Source: Corynebacterium hindlerae (GTDB lineage: Bacteria; Actinomycetota; Actinomycetes; Mycobacteriales; Mycobacteriaceae). From it: a stretch of 64,000 nucleotides of DNA. Position numbers and translations under genes: made by a program. A model generated the notes under the pieces. That model was not told the DNA's origin. It searched no databases and saw only the letters and a list, made by a program, of their open reading frames with translations. Each line of letters opens with the position of its first letter. The stretch's first letter is position 1. The stretch lies in contig NZ_CP059833.1 in NCBI RefSeq assembly GCF_014117265.1, positions 1,457,069 through 1,521,068 on the forward strand. The letters run 5' to 3'. Shown in pieces: positions 27,649 through 37,103 of the stretch.

Positions 27649-28587
27649 ATGACCCCTGAAGAACACTTCGATAACCTCATCGCAGAAGATTCCCGGATCG
27701 AACCCACCGACTGGATGCCGGAGGGCTACCGAAAAACGCTGACCCGCCAGATCAGCCAACACGCCCACTCCGAAATCATCGGTATGCAGCCAGAAGCCAA
27801 CTGGATCACCCGCGCCCCAAGCCTCAAGCGCAAGGCGATCCTCATGGCAAAGGTCCAGGATGAAGCCGGCCATGGTCTTTACCTGTACTCTGCTGCGGAG
27901 ACACTCGGCACCGACCGCGACACCCTCGTGGATCAACTGCTCGAAGGCAAAGCCAAGTACTCCTCGATCTTCAACTACCCGGCGCGCACCTGGGCAGATG
28001 TCGGCGCCATCGGCTGGCTTGTCGACGGCGCAGCGATCTGCAATCAGGTCCCGCTGTGTCGCTGCTCCTACGGACCTTATGGCCGTGCCATGGTGCGCGT
28101 GTGCAAGGAGGAATCCTTCCACCAGCGCCAAGGCTGGGAGATCCTGTACGAGCTCGCCCACGGCACCCCGGAGCAGAAGCAGATGGCACAGGAGGCGATC
28201 AACCGATTCTATGGCCCGGCCCTACAGATGTTCGGCCCACCGGATGACGATTCGCCGAACTCCAAGCAGTCCATGGCGTGGAACATCAAGCGTTTTTCCA
28301 ATGATGAACTGCGACAACGCTTCGTGGACATGATCGTGCCACAGGCCGAGGCCTTGGGTCTGCACTTCGAAGATCCCGACTTGAAGTGGAACGAAGAACG
28401 CGGTCACTACGACTTCGGCGCGCTGGACTGGGACGAGTTTTTCGGCGTCATCAAGGGCGATGGCCCGTGCAATGAGCAGCGGATGCAGCGGCGTCGAGAA
28501 GCCTTTGAGCAGGGCGCTTGGGTGCGGGAAGCCGCGGCCGCCTACGCCGAAAAGTACGAGTCCAACGACACCTCTCTGATTGCGTAA
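27649..28587 (+). CDS. paaA: Phenylacetyl-CoA 1,2-epoxidase, catalytic subunit PaaA
   Basis: A 312-residue ferritin-like diiron protein with [15 protein letters not shown] and [15 protein letters not shown], which supply the E..ExxH iron ligands. PaaA, with PaaB, C and E, epoxidises the aromatic ring of phenylacetyl-CoA using O2 and NADPH. Length is normal. First gene of the paaABCDEGJFH operon, under the promoter and operator just upstream. Confidence 0.96.
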   Translation: MTPEEHFDNLIAEDSRIEPTDWMPEGYRKTLTRQISQHAHSEIIGMQPEANWITRAPSLKRKAILMAKVQDEAGHGLYLYSAAETLGTDRDTLVDQLLEGKAKYSSIFNYPARTWADVGAIGWLVDGAAICNQVPLCRCSYGPYGRAMVRVCKEESFHQRQGWEILYELAHGTPEQKQMAQEAINRFYGPALQMFGPPDDDSPNSKQSMAWNIKRFSNDELRQRFVDMIVPQAEALGLHFEDPDLKWNEERGHYDFGALDWDEFFGVIKGDGPCNEQRMQRRREAFEQGAWVREAAAAYAEKYESNDTSLIA

Positions 28588-28598
28588 AGGAAAAGCAC

Positions 28599-28883
28599 AT
28601 GTCTAACAACTGGCCACTGTGGGAAGTTTTTGTCCGCACCAACCGCGGTCTTTCTCACGTCCACGCTGGGTCGTTGCACGCCCCAGATGCCACGATGGCG
28701 CTGCGCAACGCGCGTGACCTGTACACACGTCGCAATGAAGGCACCTCCGTGTGGGTTGTTCCTGCCGAGGCTATCACCGCGTCTGACCCGGATTCCAAGG
28801 GCGGATTTTTCGAATCCGCACAGGGCAAGAGCTTCCGCCACGCCACCTACTACACCAAGTCTGAAGGGGTGAAGCACCTGTGA
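28599..28883 (+). CDS. paaB: Phenylacetyl-CoA 1,2-epoxidase subunit PaaB
   Basis: A 94-residue protein (start ATG 28599, AAAGGA upstream) beginning WPLWEVFVRTNRGLSHVHAG, the PaaB signature. It bridges or supports PaaAC in the epoxidase complex. It follows paaA by 11 bases and overlaps paaC by 4 bases (GTGA). Confidence 0.95.
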   Translation: MSNNWPLWEVFVRTNRGLSHVHAGSLHAPDATMALRNARDLYTRRNEGTSVWVVPAEAITASDPDSKGGFFESAQGKSFRHATYYTKSEGVKHL

Positions 28884-29707
28884 GCATCACGACGACCGAC
28901 TCCGCCACCCGCCAGTCCATGGGCGACGCCATCACCGCGGAGGACATTCAAAACTCTGGTGTGACCGCCCCCGAGAAGGTCGCCGAGTACGCACTCACCT
29001 TGGGTGACGACGCCCTCATCCTGGCCCAGCGCCTCGGCTGGTGGGTCTCCCGCGCCCCAGAAATGGAAGAAGATATCGCCCTAGCAAACATTGCCCTCGA
29101 CCTGCTGGGGCACGCCCGCTTCCTCCTGTCCTACGCTGGCACCGCCTGGGGCAAGACCGAAGACGACCTCGCCTACTTCCGTAACGAGGAAGAGTTCCGT
29201 TCCTGCCGCTTGGTAGAGCAGGAAAATGGCGACTTTGCGCACACTATCGCCCGCCAGCTGCTGTTTTCCTACTACGCCCACGGGCTGTACACCGCTCTGC
29301 TGGAATCCCAGGATGACACCCTCAAGGCGATCGCGGCGAAGGCCCTCAAGGAAATTGAGTACCACGTGGACCACGCCTCCCAATGGTTGCTGCGGCTGGG
29401 GCTAGGTACTGAGGAATCCCACACTCGCATGCAAAAAGGTCTGGACCACATGTGGCCCTACCTGGCGGAACTTTTTGAAGACCAGCCGATCCACTCAGAA
29501 CTCGAGGGCATCGCGGTGAAGCCATCCACCCTGAAGGCCGAGTTTGACGAACGGATCGCGTGGATCATCGACAAGGCAGGCCTGGAACTCCCGCAGGCCA
29601 AGCAGGCCCGCTCCGGGCACCGCACGGGAATGTTCTCCGAAGAACGCGGCTATATTCTCGCCGAAATGCAGGTGCTCGCCCGCCAGCACCCAGGCGCCAC
29701 CTGGTAG
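28880..29707 (+). CDS. paaC: Phenylacetyl-CoA 1,2-epoxidase structural subunit PaaC
   Basis: A 275-residue ferritin-like protein related to PaaA but with incomplete iron ligands, as expected for PaaC. Recognisable parts are LGDDALILAQRLGWWVSRAPEMEEDIALANIALDLLGHAR (about 41-80) and the LKEIEYHVDHASQW helix. It pairs with PaaA. GTG start, overlapping the paaB stop. Confidence 0.95.
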   Translation: MSITTTDSATRQSMGDAITAEDIQNSGVTAPEKVAEYALTLGDDALILAQRLGWWVSRAPEMEEDIALANIALDLLGHARFLLSYAGTAWGKTEDDLAYFRNEEEFRSCRLVEQENGDFAHTIARQLLFSYYAHGLYTALLESQDDTLKAIAAKALKEIEYHVDHASQWLLRLGLGTEESHTRMQKGLDHMWPYLAELFEDQPIHSELEGIAVKPSTLKAEFDERIAWIIDKAGLELPQAKQARSGHRTGMFSEERGYILAEMQVLARQHPGATW

Positions 29708-29717
29708 CGAGGTCATC

Positions 29718-30227
29718 ATGCACGAGCTCAGGCCCACCACGGAACGTGAAGCGCAGCTGTGGGATGCTGCCGCCACAGTACCCGACCCGGAAATCCCGGT
29801 TATTTCGATCGCTGACCTTGGGATTTTGCGTGGGGTGCGGTTTGACGGGGAACAACCGGTCATCACAATCACCCCAACCTATTCCGGATGCCCCGCTATG
29901 GAAACTATCTCCACAGATGTCAAAACCGCAGTGGAGCAAGCAGGGTTTCCTCGCCCCAGCATTGATCTCGTGCTCCACCCCGCGTGGACGACCGATTGGA
30001 TGACGGAAACCGGCAAGCAACAGCTAGAGGAATATGGCATCGCACCACCGCGTCGTGAAGCACGCAGTAGCGGCCCTATCCCCCTTACCCTCAGCGCCCC
30101 GGTGACCTGCCCACGCTGCAAGTCGCGCAATACCTACAAACTCAGCCACTTCGGCTCCACGTCCTGCAAAGCGCTCTACAGCTGCCGGGACTGCCACGAG
30201 CCATTCGACTACTTTAAGGTGCACTAA
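29718..30227 (+). CDS. paaD: PaaD, assembly protein of the phenylacetyl-CoA epoxidase
   Basis: A 169-residue protein (start ATG 29718). The N-terminal MIP18/DUF59-like domain has VPDPEIPVISIADLGILRGV and a conserved TYSGCPAME; the C-terminus has four cysteines (CPRCKS..., CRDC) in a zinc-ribbon-like arrangement. PaaD is thought to help with iron-sulfur maturation of the epoxidase. It overlaps paaE by one base. Confidence 0.94.
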   Translation: MHELRPTTEREAQLWDAAATVPDPEIPVISIADLGILRGVRFDGEQPVITITPTYSGCPAMETISTDVKTAVEQAGFPRPSIDLVLHPAWTTDWMTETGKQQLEEYGIAPPRREARSSGPIPLTLSAPVTCPRCKSRNTYKLSHFGSTSCKALYSCRDCHEPFDYFKVH

Positions 30228-31363
30228 TGAACAAGAAGGTGTCATTCAACCCGCTACCGGTCTCCGGGATTCGCCGCCTCACCGACGACGCCGTGGAGGT
30301 ATCCTTCGAGGTCCCAGCTGAGCTCGCCGACGACTACAACTACATCCCCGGCCAGTACGTAGCGCTCCGCAAAGACATCGACGGCCAGGAAGTGCGCCGC
30401 TCGTACTCCATCTGTGCAGTGCCCGAGCGCTTACCGACGGGCGCGTCTGTGATCAAGGTGGGCATCAAGAGGAATCTCGGTGGCGTATTCTCTACCTGGG
30501 CCAACACCGAGTTGCAGGTTGGCGACACCATCGACGTGATGAACCCACAAGGGGCATTCACCTCACGCACCCACGTCACCTTCCTCAACGACCCGTCCGC
30601 TGCTGGCAAAGGAAAGAAACACCTGGTAGCCGTCGCAGCTGGCTCCGGCGTCACCCCCATCATGGCAATCGCGGTCGCTTTCCTCGAGGCCGCCGACGAC
30701 CACACCTTTGAGCTGGTTTACGCCAACAAAGGCGCGGGAGACGTGATGTTCGCGGAGGAGATCGGCGACCTCAAGGATAAGTACCCGTCCCGCTTCGCAG
30801 TGCACCACGTGCTCTCCCGAGAAAACCGCGTGAACCCGCTGTTCACCGGCCGTATCGACAGCGAGCGCCTGGAATCCTTGCTGGATAACGTCCTTGATTC
30901 CGGCGCCGACGAATGGTTCCTCTGTGGTCCCTTTGAGCTGGTTCAGCTGTGCCGCGACACGCTATCTGCCCGCGGCGTGCCTGAAGACCGCGTCCGTTTT
31001 GAACTGTTCACCACCGGAAAACCAGGCGATGCGCCAGCCGGTCAACAGGGGCGCGAGGTGGAGATTAAGGAGGGTGAAGACATTTTCAAAATCAAGTTCA
31101 CTCTCGATGGGCTCACAGGCGAAGTTGAATCCCCGGTCTCCGCGCACGAAACCGTGCTCAACGCCGCATTGCGCAAGCGTTCCGACGTCCCGTTCGCCTG
31201 CGCCGGCGGGGTCTGCGGCACCTGCCGCGCCCGCGTGGTGGAGGGCGAATACGAAATGGATGAAAACTACGCCCTCGAACCGGATGAAGTAGAGCGCGGT
31301 TACGTGCTGACCTGCCAAACCCGCCCCACTTCTTCCTGTCTCACCGTTGACTTTGACTCCTAG
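30227..31363 (+). CDS. paaE: PaaE, ferredoxin-NADP reductase-type subunit of the epoxidase
   Basis: A 378-residue protein. The N-terminal FAD domain (RRSYSIC) and the NAD(P) domain (AAGSGVTPIMAI) come first; the end has a plant-type 2Fe-2S centre with C325, C330, C333 and C363 (CAGGVCGTC). It passes electrons from NADPH to PaaAC. The order FAD, NAD, 2Fe-2S is standard. Confidence 0.95.
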   Translation: MNKKVSFNPLPVSGIRRLTDDAVEVSFEVPAELADDYNYIPGQYVALRKDIDGQEVRRSYSICAVPERLPTGASVIKVGIKRNLGGVFSTWANTELQVGDTIDVMNPQGAFTSRTHVTFLNDPSAAGKGKKHLVAVAAGSGVTPIMAIAVAFLEAADDHTFELVYANKGAGDVMFAEEIGDLKDKYPSRFAVHHVLSRENRVNPLFTGRIDSERLESLLDNVLDSGADEWFLCGPFELVQLCRDTLSARGVPEDRVRFELFTTGKPGDAPAGQQGREVEIKEGEDIFKIKFTLDGLTGEVESPVSAHETVLNAALRKRSDVPFACAGGVCGTCRARVVEGEYEMDENYALEPDEVERGYVLTCQTRPTSSCLTVDFDS

Positions 31364-31374
31364 GAGCTTTTTAG

Positions 31375-32145
31375 ATGATCGAACTGGATATCACTGACAA
31401 CGTCGCCGAAGTCACCCTGAACAACCCGAAGGCGATGAACGCCCTAGCTGAGCAGGACTTAGTTGACCTGGCCGGGGCCTACACCGAGGCTGCAGCTGCC
31501 GGGGTCCGCGCTCTGGTCCTGCGCGGCGAAGGCCGGGGATTCTGCGCGGGCCGCAACATCGCTGGCGTGAACCCGAGGGAGGACGACGCCTACGACTACC
31601 TGGCCAACAAGGTCACCCCGGTGCTACGCCAGATGGCTACCTTCCCAGCGCCTACTTTCGCTGCTGTGCAGGGCGCCTGCCTGGGCGTTGGCCTGGGCCT
31701 GGCGGTCGCCACTGACATTGTGTACGTGGCCGAGGACGCCAAGATCGGTTCCCCGTTCGCCAACCTGGGTGCCACCCTCGATTCCGGTGGGCACGCCCTG
31801 TTTGTCGAGCGGCTCGGCGCGCATCGCGCCATGGACCTTATCGTCACCGCCGATCTGATGACCGGCGCGGATGCTGTGAACGCTGGCTTGTTCTCCCGCG
31901 CGGTGCCTGCCGCTGAACTGTTGGAATTCACCCGTGCAAAGGCGGTTAAGGCAGCCCAGGGGGCAACGCTCGCCTTCATGAAGTCCCGTGCCCTGGTGCA
32001 CCAGATCCGCGATGAGCGCATCGGACTCTGGGAGTCTCTGGAAGCCGAGAATGTAGCCCAGGGCGAACTGTGCAGCTCCGAAGACTACTTCGAGGGCTTC
32101 GCCGCCTTCCAGGAAAAGCGCCGTCCAGAGTTTAAGGGGAAATAA
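31375..32145 (+). CDS. paaG: Ring-1,2-epoxyphenylacetyl-CoA isomerase PaaG
   Basis: A 256-residue crotonase-fold enzyme. It lacks the two hydratase glutamates and instead has D136 in TLDSGG, the residue used by PaaG for isomerisation. It converts the ring epoxide to oxepin-CoA and also shifts double bonds later in the pathway. It lies 11 bases after paaE. Confidence 0.88.
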   Translation: MIELDITDNVAEVTLNNPKAMNALAEQDLVDLAGAYTEAAAAGVRALVLRGEGRGFCAGRNIAGVNPREDDAYDYLANKVTPVLRQMATFPAPTFAAVQGACLGVGLGLAVATDIVYVAEDAKIGSPFANLGATLDSGGHALFVERLGAHRAMDLIVTADLMTGADAVNAGLFSRAVPAAELLEFTRAKAVKAAQGATLAFMKSRALVHQIRDERIGLWESLEAENVAQGELCSSEDYFEGFAAFQEKRRPEFKGK

Positions 32146-32146
32146 C

Positions 32147-33337
32147 GTGACTGCATATCTCGTATCCGGAACCCGCACCCCGGTGGGCCGCTATGGTGGC
32201 GCGCTGTCCTCCGTCCGCCCCGATGACCTGGCTGCTTTGGTGGTCAAGGCTGTGGTCGAGGACTCTGGGATCCCGCCCGAGGCCGTGGATGAAGTGATCC
32301 TCGGTAATGCCAACGGCGCTGGTGAAGAGAACCGCAATGTGGCCCGCATGGCCTGGCTGCTCGCCGGTTTCCCTGATTCCGTACCGGGCATCACCGTCAA
32401 CCGCCTCTGTGCCTCCGGCATGTCCGCGATTGCCCTGGCCACCGCCATGGTGGAATCCGGCCAGGCCGACATCATTGTCGCAGGTGGCGTAGAGTCCATG
32501 TCCCGTGCGCCATGGGTTATGGAAAAGCCCTCAACCGCGTTTGCCAAGCCCGGCGAGATCTTCGATACCTCGATTGGTTGGCGCTTCGTCAACCCGGTTT
32601 TCGCAGCTCAGGACAAGATGACCTACTCCATGCCGGAGACCGCCGAAGAGGTCGCACGCCGCAGCAACATCTCCCGCGAGGACGCCGACGCCTTTGCCGT
32701 CCAGTCCCAGGAACGGGCGTTGGCCTCGCGTGGCTTTATGGCTGCCGAGATCACCCCGGTACCGGTGAAGGACCGCAAGGGCAACGTCACGCTCGTGTCC
32801 GAAGACGAGGGGCCGCGCGCCGGCACCACCCCGGAGGTGTTGGCCCGCCTGCGGCCCGTCGTTAAGGGCGGCGAGGTGGTCACCGCCGGCAATTCGAGCT
32901 CGCTTAACGACGGCTCATCCGCCATCATCGTGGCCTCCGAAGCAGCCCTGTCCAAGTACGGTCTCAAGCCGCGTGCCCGCGTCATCGCAAATGCGGCCGT
33001 GGGCCTGGAACCTGCAGTGATGGGCCTGGGCCCGATCCCAGCGACCCGTTCTGTCCTTGATCGCGCTGGTTGGTCCACCTCGGATGTCGACGCCTTCGAG
33101 ATCAACGAAGCCTTCGCCACCCAGTCGCTTGCCACCGTCCGTGAGCTGGACCTTGATCCCGAGAAAGTGAACGCGTGGGGCGGCGCCATCGCCCTTGGCC
33201 ACCCGCTCGGTTCCTCCGGTTCTCGCATCACCGTCACTCTGCTGAACCGCCTCGAGCAGACCGGTGCTTCTCGCGGCGTAGCCACCATGTGCGTCGGCGT
33301 CGGCCAGGGCACTGCTATCGCTATCGAAAGGGTATAA
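32147..33337 (+). CDS. paaJ: 3-oxoadipyl-CoA / 3-oxo-5,6-dehydrosuberyl-CoA thiolase PaaJ
   Basis: A 396-residue thiolase with active C88 in NRLCASGMSA, the GHPLGSSG histidine block and C382 near the end. In this pathway it releases acetyl-CoA in two steps, ending with succinyl-CoA and acetyl-CoA. GTG start one base after the paaG stop; paaF begins at the base after its stop. Confidence 0.93.
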   Translation: MTAYLVSGTRTPVGRYGGALSSVRPDDLAALVVKAVVEDSGIPPEAVDEVILGNANGAGEENRNVARMAWLLAGFPDSVPGITVNRLCASGMSAIALATAMVESGQADIIVAGGVESMSRAPWVMEKPSTAFAKPGEIFDTSIGWRFVNPVFAAQDKMTYSMPETAEEVARRSNISREDADAFAVQSQERALASRGFMAAEITPVPVKDRKGNVTLVSEDEGPRAGTTPEVLARLRPVVKGGEVVTAGNSSSLNDGSSAIIVASEAALSKYGLKPRARVIANAAVGLEPAVMGLGPIPATRSVLDRAGWSTSDVDAFEINEAFATQSLATVRELDLDPEKVNAWGGAIALGHPLGSSGSRITVTLLNRLEQTGASRGVATMCVGVGQGTAIAIERV

Positions 33338-34066
33338 ATGTCTGCTCTGACCATTGACTACTTGGACGATCGCGTCGTTGCGACGATGGCGCGCCCCGAG
33401 GTCCGCAACGCCATCGACGCGCAGATGATCGCCGAATTCCACGAGCTCTGCGCAACGCTGGAAAACGACCCAAAGATCCTCATCATCACCGGCGCCGAAG
33501 GGATTTTCGCCTCCGGCGCGGACATCGGCCAGCTGCGGGAACGCAGGCGTGACGACGCCCTCCGCGGTGTCAACTCCACCCTTTTTACCCGCATCGCTCG
33601 CCTACCGATGCCCGTCATCGCAGCGATCGACGGCTACGCCCTCGGCGGCGGGTCGGAACTAGCGCTAGCAGCGGATTTCCGGCTCGGCACCCCACGCATC
33701 AAGGTCGGCCAGCCGGAAACCGGACTCGGGATCACCGCGGCAGCAGGTGCCTTGTGGCGACTCCGGGAGGTAGTCGGCGAGCCGATCGCTAAGGAAATCC
33801 TGCTGGCGGGACGCATCTTGAATGCGGAAGAGGCCCTGGCCTGCGGTTATGTGACGGGATTGCATGAGGATGTGCTGGCAGCGGCGCATGAGTTGGCGGA
33901 CCGCGTCGGCAAGCAAGACCCGCTGGCTGTGCGCCTCTCCAAGCAGCTGTTCGCCATGCCCGCCGCCGCGCACCCGTACGTGGACAACATCGCCCAGGCA
34001 ATCTGCTTCGAATCCGAAGCGAAATTCGACCGCATGCAGGCTTTTCTAGATAGGAAGAAGAAATGA
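33338..34066 (+). CDS. paaF: 2,3-dehydroadipyl-CoA hydratase PaaF
   Basis: A 242-residue crotonase. Both hydratase glutamates are present: E107 in GGGSELALAADF and E127 in GQPETGLG. The loop ASGADIGQLRERRRDD supports enoyl-CoA hydratase rather than isomerase. It hydrates 2,3-dehydroadipyl-CoA in the beta-oxidation part of the route. It overlaps paaH by 4 bases (ATGA). Confidence 0.9.
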   Translation: MSALTIDYLDDRVVATMARPEVRNAIDAQMIAEFHELCATLENDPKILIITGAEGIFASGADIGQLRERRRDDALRGVNSTLFTRIARLPMPVIAAIDGYALGGGSELALAADFRLGTPRIKVGQPETGLGITAAAGALWRLREVVGEPIAKEILLAGRILNAEEALACGYVTGLHEDVLAAAHELADRVGKQDPLAVRLSKQLFAMPAAAHPYVDNIAQAICFESEAKFDRMQAFLDRKKK

Positions 34067-34887
34067 CACTTTCACGCGTAGGAGTACTAGGTGGCGGCCG
34101 CATGGGCGCCGGAATCGCGCACGCATTTCTCATGACCGGAGCTGCCGTGACCGTGGTCGATATTGATCCGGCGGGCCCGCTGGGGCGCATCACGCGCGAC
34201 GTGGAAAAATCCATCGAACGTGGCGCTTCCGGTTCGGCCTCCGATTACCTGGACCGCTTGACCTGCACCACCGCTGTGTCTGACTTCGCCGGTTGCGAGC
34301 TGGTCGTGGAAGCGATTCCGGAAGACTTCTCCCTGAAGGCTAAGGCTTTCGCCGACATCGCGACGGCGGCACCGGAGGCTGTGATCGCGTCCAATACCTC
34401 GTCTCTTTCGGTGACCGATCTCGCCTCGGTGGTGCCATCATCCCAGGTCATCGGCCTGCACTTCTTCAACCCGGTGCCAGCCTCGAAGCTCGTAGAGATC
34501 GTGGTGGCCGAGACGACCTCTTCGGATCTGGTTGAGCAGGCTAAGAAATGGGTCGCAGCGTTGGGCAAGACCCCCATCGTGGTCAAGGACTCCCCTGGCT
34601 TCGCCTCTTCCCGCCTCGGCGTCGTCATCGCCCTTGAAGCGATCCGCATGGTCGAGGAGGGCGTCGCGTCCCCAGAGGATATCGACAATGCCATGGTCCT
34701 TGGATACAAGTTCCCGGTTGGCCCGCTCGCTTTGACGGACATTGTTGGGCTCGACGTGCGCCTCGGCATCTCCGAATACCTCGCCTCCACCCTGGGCGAA
34801 CGCTTCGAACCACCAGCGCTCATGCGCGAGATGGTGGCTCGGGGCGAGCTCGGTAGGAAGACCGGGAAGGGGTTCTATTCCTATTAA
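34063..34887 (+). CDS. paaH: 3-hydroxyadipyl-CoA dehydrogenase PaaH
   Basis: A 274-residue 3-hydroxyacyl-CoA dehydrogenase with the NAD loop GVLGGGRMGAGIA (7-19), SNTSSLSVTDLA, GLHFFNPVP and KDSPGFASSRL. It oxidises 3-hydroxyadipyl-CoA to the 3-oxo form used by PaaJ. It is shorter than the two-domain E. coli PaaH but normal for the single-unit type. Confidence 0.92.
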   Translation: MTLSRVGVLGGGRMGAGIAHAFLMTGAAVTVVDIDPAGPLGRITRDVEKSIERGASGSASDYLDRLTCTTAVSDFAGCELVVEAIPEDFSLKAKAFADIATAAPEAVIASNTSSLSVTDLASVVPSSQVIGLHFFNPVPASKLVEIVVAETTSSDLVEQAKKWVAALGKTPIVVKDSPGFASSRLGVVIALEAIRMVEEGVASPEDIDNAMVLGYKFPVGPLALTDIVGLDVRLGISEYLASTLGERFEPPALMREMVARGELGRKTGKGFYSY

Positions 34888-34939
34888 GCTGGCCGGATTT
34901 CCTTATTCAATTGGGATATATCCCCGGTATTTTGTACCT

Positions 34940-35950
34940 ATGGATAAGGAAATTCGACAAGCTTCCCACTGGGCCCTCGCGTTCCGCCCAACCGGCACGC
35001 CCACCGCGGAGAACTTCCGCTTGGAAACAGCAGAGTTGCCTTCCCTGCAGGACGGCCAGGTGCTGGTGAAAAACATCGTGACCTCGGTGGATCCGTACAT
35101 GCGCGGCCGCATGAATGACGTGAAATCCTACATCCCAGCGTTCCAGATCGATGAGCCGCTGACTGGCGGTGCCATCGGCGAAGTGATCGAATCGCGTTCC
35201 GCCGCGCTCCCGGTCGGCACGATGGTTTCCCATTTCCTGGGCTGGCGGACGCACGCTGTGCTGGGTGAAGGCGAGGCGACGGTCGTCGATACGCGTGCGA
35301 TCGCGCCCGCAACCTACCTGGGTGCGCTGGGCATGCCGGGGCTGACGGCGTACGTCGGGCTGATGAAGGTCGCGGAATTCAAGGAGGGCGACGCGGTGTT
35401 TGTCTCCGGCGCTGCGGGTGCCGTGGGGCAGATGGTCGGGCAGCTGGCAAAGCAGTTCGGCGCGTCCCGAGTCATCGGCTCGGCCGGGTCGCCTGAGAAG
35501 GTGCAGCACCTGCTTGACCTGGGCTTTGATGCAGCGTTCAACTACAAGGACGGCGCGGTGGCTGAGCAGCTGAAGGCGGCGGCTCCGGAGGGGATCGACG
35601 TGTACTTCGACAATGTGGGCGGCGATCACCTCGAGGCCGCGATCGCCACGCTGAACGCCTTCGGCCGCGTCGCGATGTGCGGTGCCATCGCCCAGTACAA
35701 CGCCACCGAACCGACGCCGGGGCCACGTAATCTGGGGCTTGCGATCGGCAAGTGCCTCACGCTGCGAGGCTTCGTTGTGGGGCAATACGCCCAGTTCGGC
35801 GGCGAATTCCGCGAAAAAGTAGCGCCTTTGCTTCTCGACGGCTCCATTCGCACCGACACCACAGTCCGCCACGGCATCGAGAACATGCCGAACGCATTCC
35901 TTGAGCTGTTCACCGGCGGAAACCGCGGAAAGATGGTGGTGGAGATTTAG
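34940..35950 (+). CDS. NADP-dependent medium-chain oxidoreductase (PTGR/CurA-like)
   Basis: A 336-residue protein starting at the ATG at 34940. It has the N-terminal VDPYMRGRMND motif and GLTAYVGLMKVAEFKEGDAVFVSGAAGAVGQMVGQ-type cofactor region of leukotriene B4 12-hydroxydehydrogenase-like reductases, and no zinc-binding residues. These enzymes reduce alpha,beta-unsaturated ketones. It follows paaH by about 50 bases in the same direction; a role in phenylacetate use is possible but unproven. Its last 4 bases overlap the convergent higA-like gene. Confidence 0.85.
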   Translation: MDKEIRQASHWALAFRPTGTPTAENFRLETAELPSLQDGQVLVKNIVTSVDPYMRGRMNDVKSYIPAFQIDEPLTGGAIGEVIESRSAALPVGTMVSHFLGWRTHAVLGEGEATVVDTRAIAPATYLGALGMPGLTAYVGLMKVAEFKEGDAVFVSGAAGAVGQMVGQLAKQFGASRVIGSAGSPEKVQHLLDLGFDAAFNYKDGAVAEQLKAAAPEGIDVYFDNVGGDHLEAAIATLNAFGRVAMCGAIAQYNATEPTPGPRNLGLAIGKCLTLRGFVVGQYAQFGGEFREKVAPLLLDGSIRTDTTVRHGIENMPNAFLELFTGGNRGKMVVEI

Positions 35951-36234
35951 GGGTTTGGCGACGCACCGCCGTCTTGTGCCATGCGGCGGTCGTACTCAGC
36001 TTGCAGATTCATCCAAAGCTGTTCAGAAGTTCCAAAACAATTCGCTAGCAAACGAGCCAGAACTGGGGTTATTGACTGCCTACCCTGGATAATCTTCTGA
36101 ACCACACCAAGTCCAATATCAATTTCAATTGCTAGATCCTTGGCAGTCATTCGGTTAGGCCGGAGGAAGTCGTCCAATAGAACTTCACCAGGATGAACCG
36201 GCCTTTGCAGTGCATCATTGTCAACAACTGTCAT
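35947..36234 (-). CDS. higA: HigA-family antitoxin, apparently without HigB
   Basis: A 95-residue Xre-type protein with the HigA pattern HPGEVLLDDFLRPNRMTAK, a short HTH and the tail QLWMNLQAEYDRRMA. In HigBA modules the toxin lies just upstream; here the 360 bases upstream on this strand contain no RelE-like frame. It is therefore a solitary antitoxin or regulator, or a remnant. It marks the junction between the paa cluster and the AT-richer restriction island. Confidence 0.82.
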   Translation of the reverse strand: MTVVDNDALQRPVHPGEVLLDDFLRPNRMTAKDLAIEIDIGLGVVQKIIQGRQSITPVLARLLANCFGTSEQLWMNLQAEYDRRMAQDGGASPNP

Positions 36235-36596
36235 CTTTTCATCATTTCTGCTTGAACTAGAGAGACTTTTGTTGCCCCTCTAAGTAGTCCCTTCTCTACA
36301 AAAGAAGTATAGATTCCAACGTGGACGGTCGTTCGAATATTGCGTCTTTCACGCTCCGAATGACGTACACAGCTCGCTTAATTAATTTTATTCACCCACG
36401 ATCAGCTCGCCAGTTTTCGCTATTTTCAACCATCTAGCTGGACATTTGATCAAAATTTCCACCTACAAACGTGAATCACGACCTCTTTACAGATAGCTGT
36501 GTATGTCATTCACTCGCCTAGTGTGCGTGTATGCCCTACCATGAAGACATCGAGTGAAAATAACCCCGTCAAGAGCAGCTAGATAAAGGATTGAAA
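36235..36596. other. AT-rich junction between higA and the restriction island
   Basis: No gene is visible on either strand. An imperfect inverted pair, ACTTTTGTTG near 36267 and CTACAAAAGAAGT near 36296, may be the HigA operator. The promoter of the rightward seven-gene operon must lie here. AAAGGA at 36585-36590 is the ribosome site of the first gene. The base composition changes visibly from the paa genes. Confidence 0.5.
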
Positions 36597-37103
36597 ATGA
36601 CATACACGACCACTCAAACTCCTGATAGCATTAATACCAATCGGAAGTCACGCACCCACTACTTCATCGACATCGAGAATTTCAATGGAGGCCCCGTTCA
36701 CACTATTGACGAGTCGAACCGCTGCTACGACGAATTGTCTAGCATGCTTGGCTTCGACAAGACGGCGCAGATCACAATCGCCGCGGACATCACCACTATT
36801 ACAAACCTCCACCAAAGTTGGAATCCATTTCGCATCCTCCAGGGATGGGGAGAGAACGGTGCCGACTTGGCCCTCATCGAAGCAATGTCGAACGTCATCC
36901 TCGCTGAAGGCGACGACGTCGTGGAGGTATCTGGCGATGGAATCTTTACCGACCAGATCGACGCTTTGGTAGCCCGAGGTTTCCAAGTACACGTGTTCTC
37001 AGAATTGACTGCTCTCAACAACCGACTCAAGTTGGCCGCAACTACATGGACAACTTTCGAATACGACTCCAACAACGCAAAGGATTCTTATGCTTTCGCC
37101 TAA
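36597..37103 (+). CDS. NYN-domain (PIN-like) putative ribonuclease
   Basis: A 168-residue protein; the ATG at 36597 is chosen over the TTG at 36591 because of the AAAGGA spacing. HYFIDIENFNGGP and VVEVSGDGIFTDQIDALV match the acidic motifs of NYN/LabA-type nucleases (metal-binding aspartates). Such proteins cut RNA. It overlaps the next gene by 14 bases, so it is translationally linked to the methylase-like gene and the Type I operon that follows. The substrate is unknown. Confidence 0.72.
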   Translation: MTYTTTQTPDSINTNRKSRTHYFIDIENFNGGPVHTIDESNRCYDELSSMLGFDKTAQITIAADITTITNLHQSWNPFRILQGWGENGADLALIEAMSNVILAEGDDVVEVSGDGIFTDQIDALVARGFQVHVFSELTALNNRLKLAATTWTTFEYDSNNAKDSYAFA

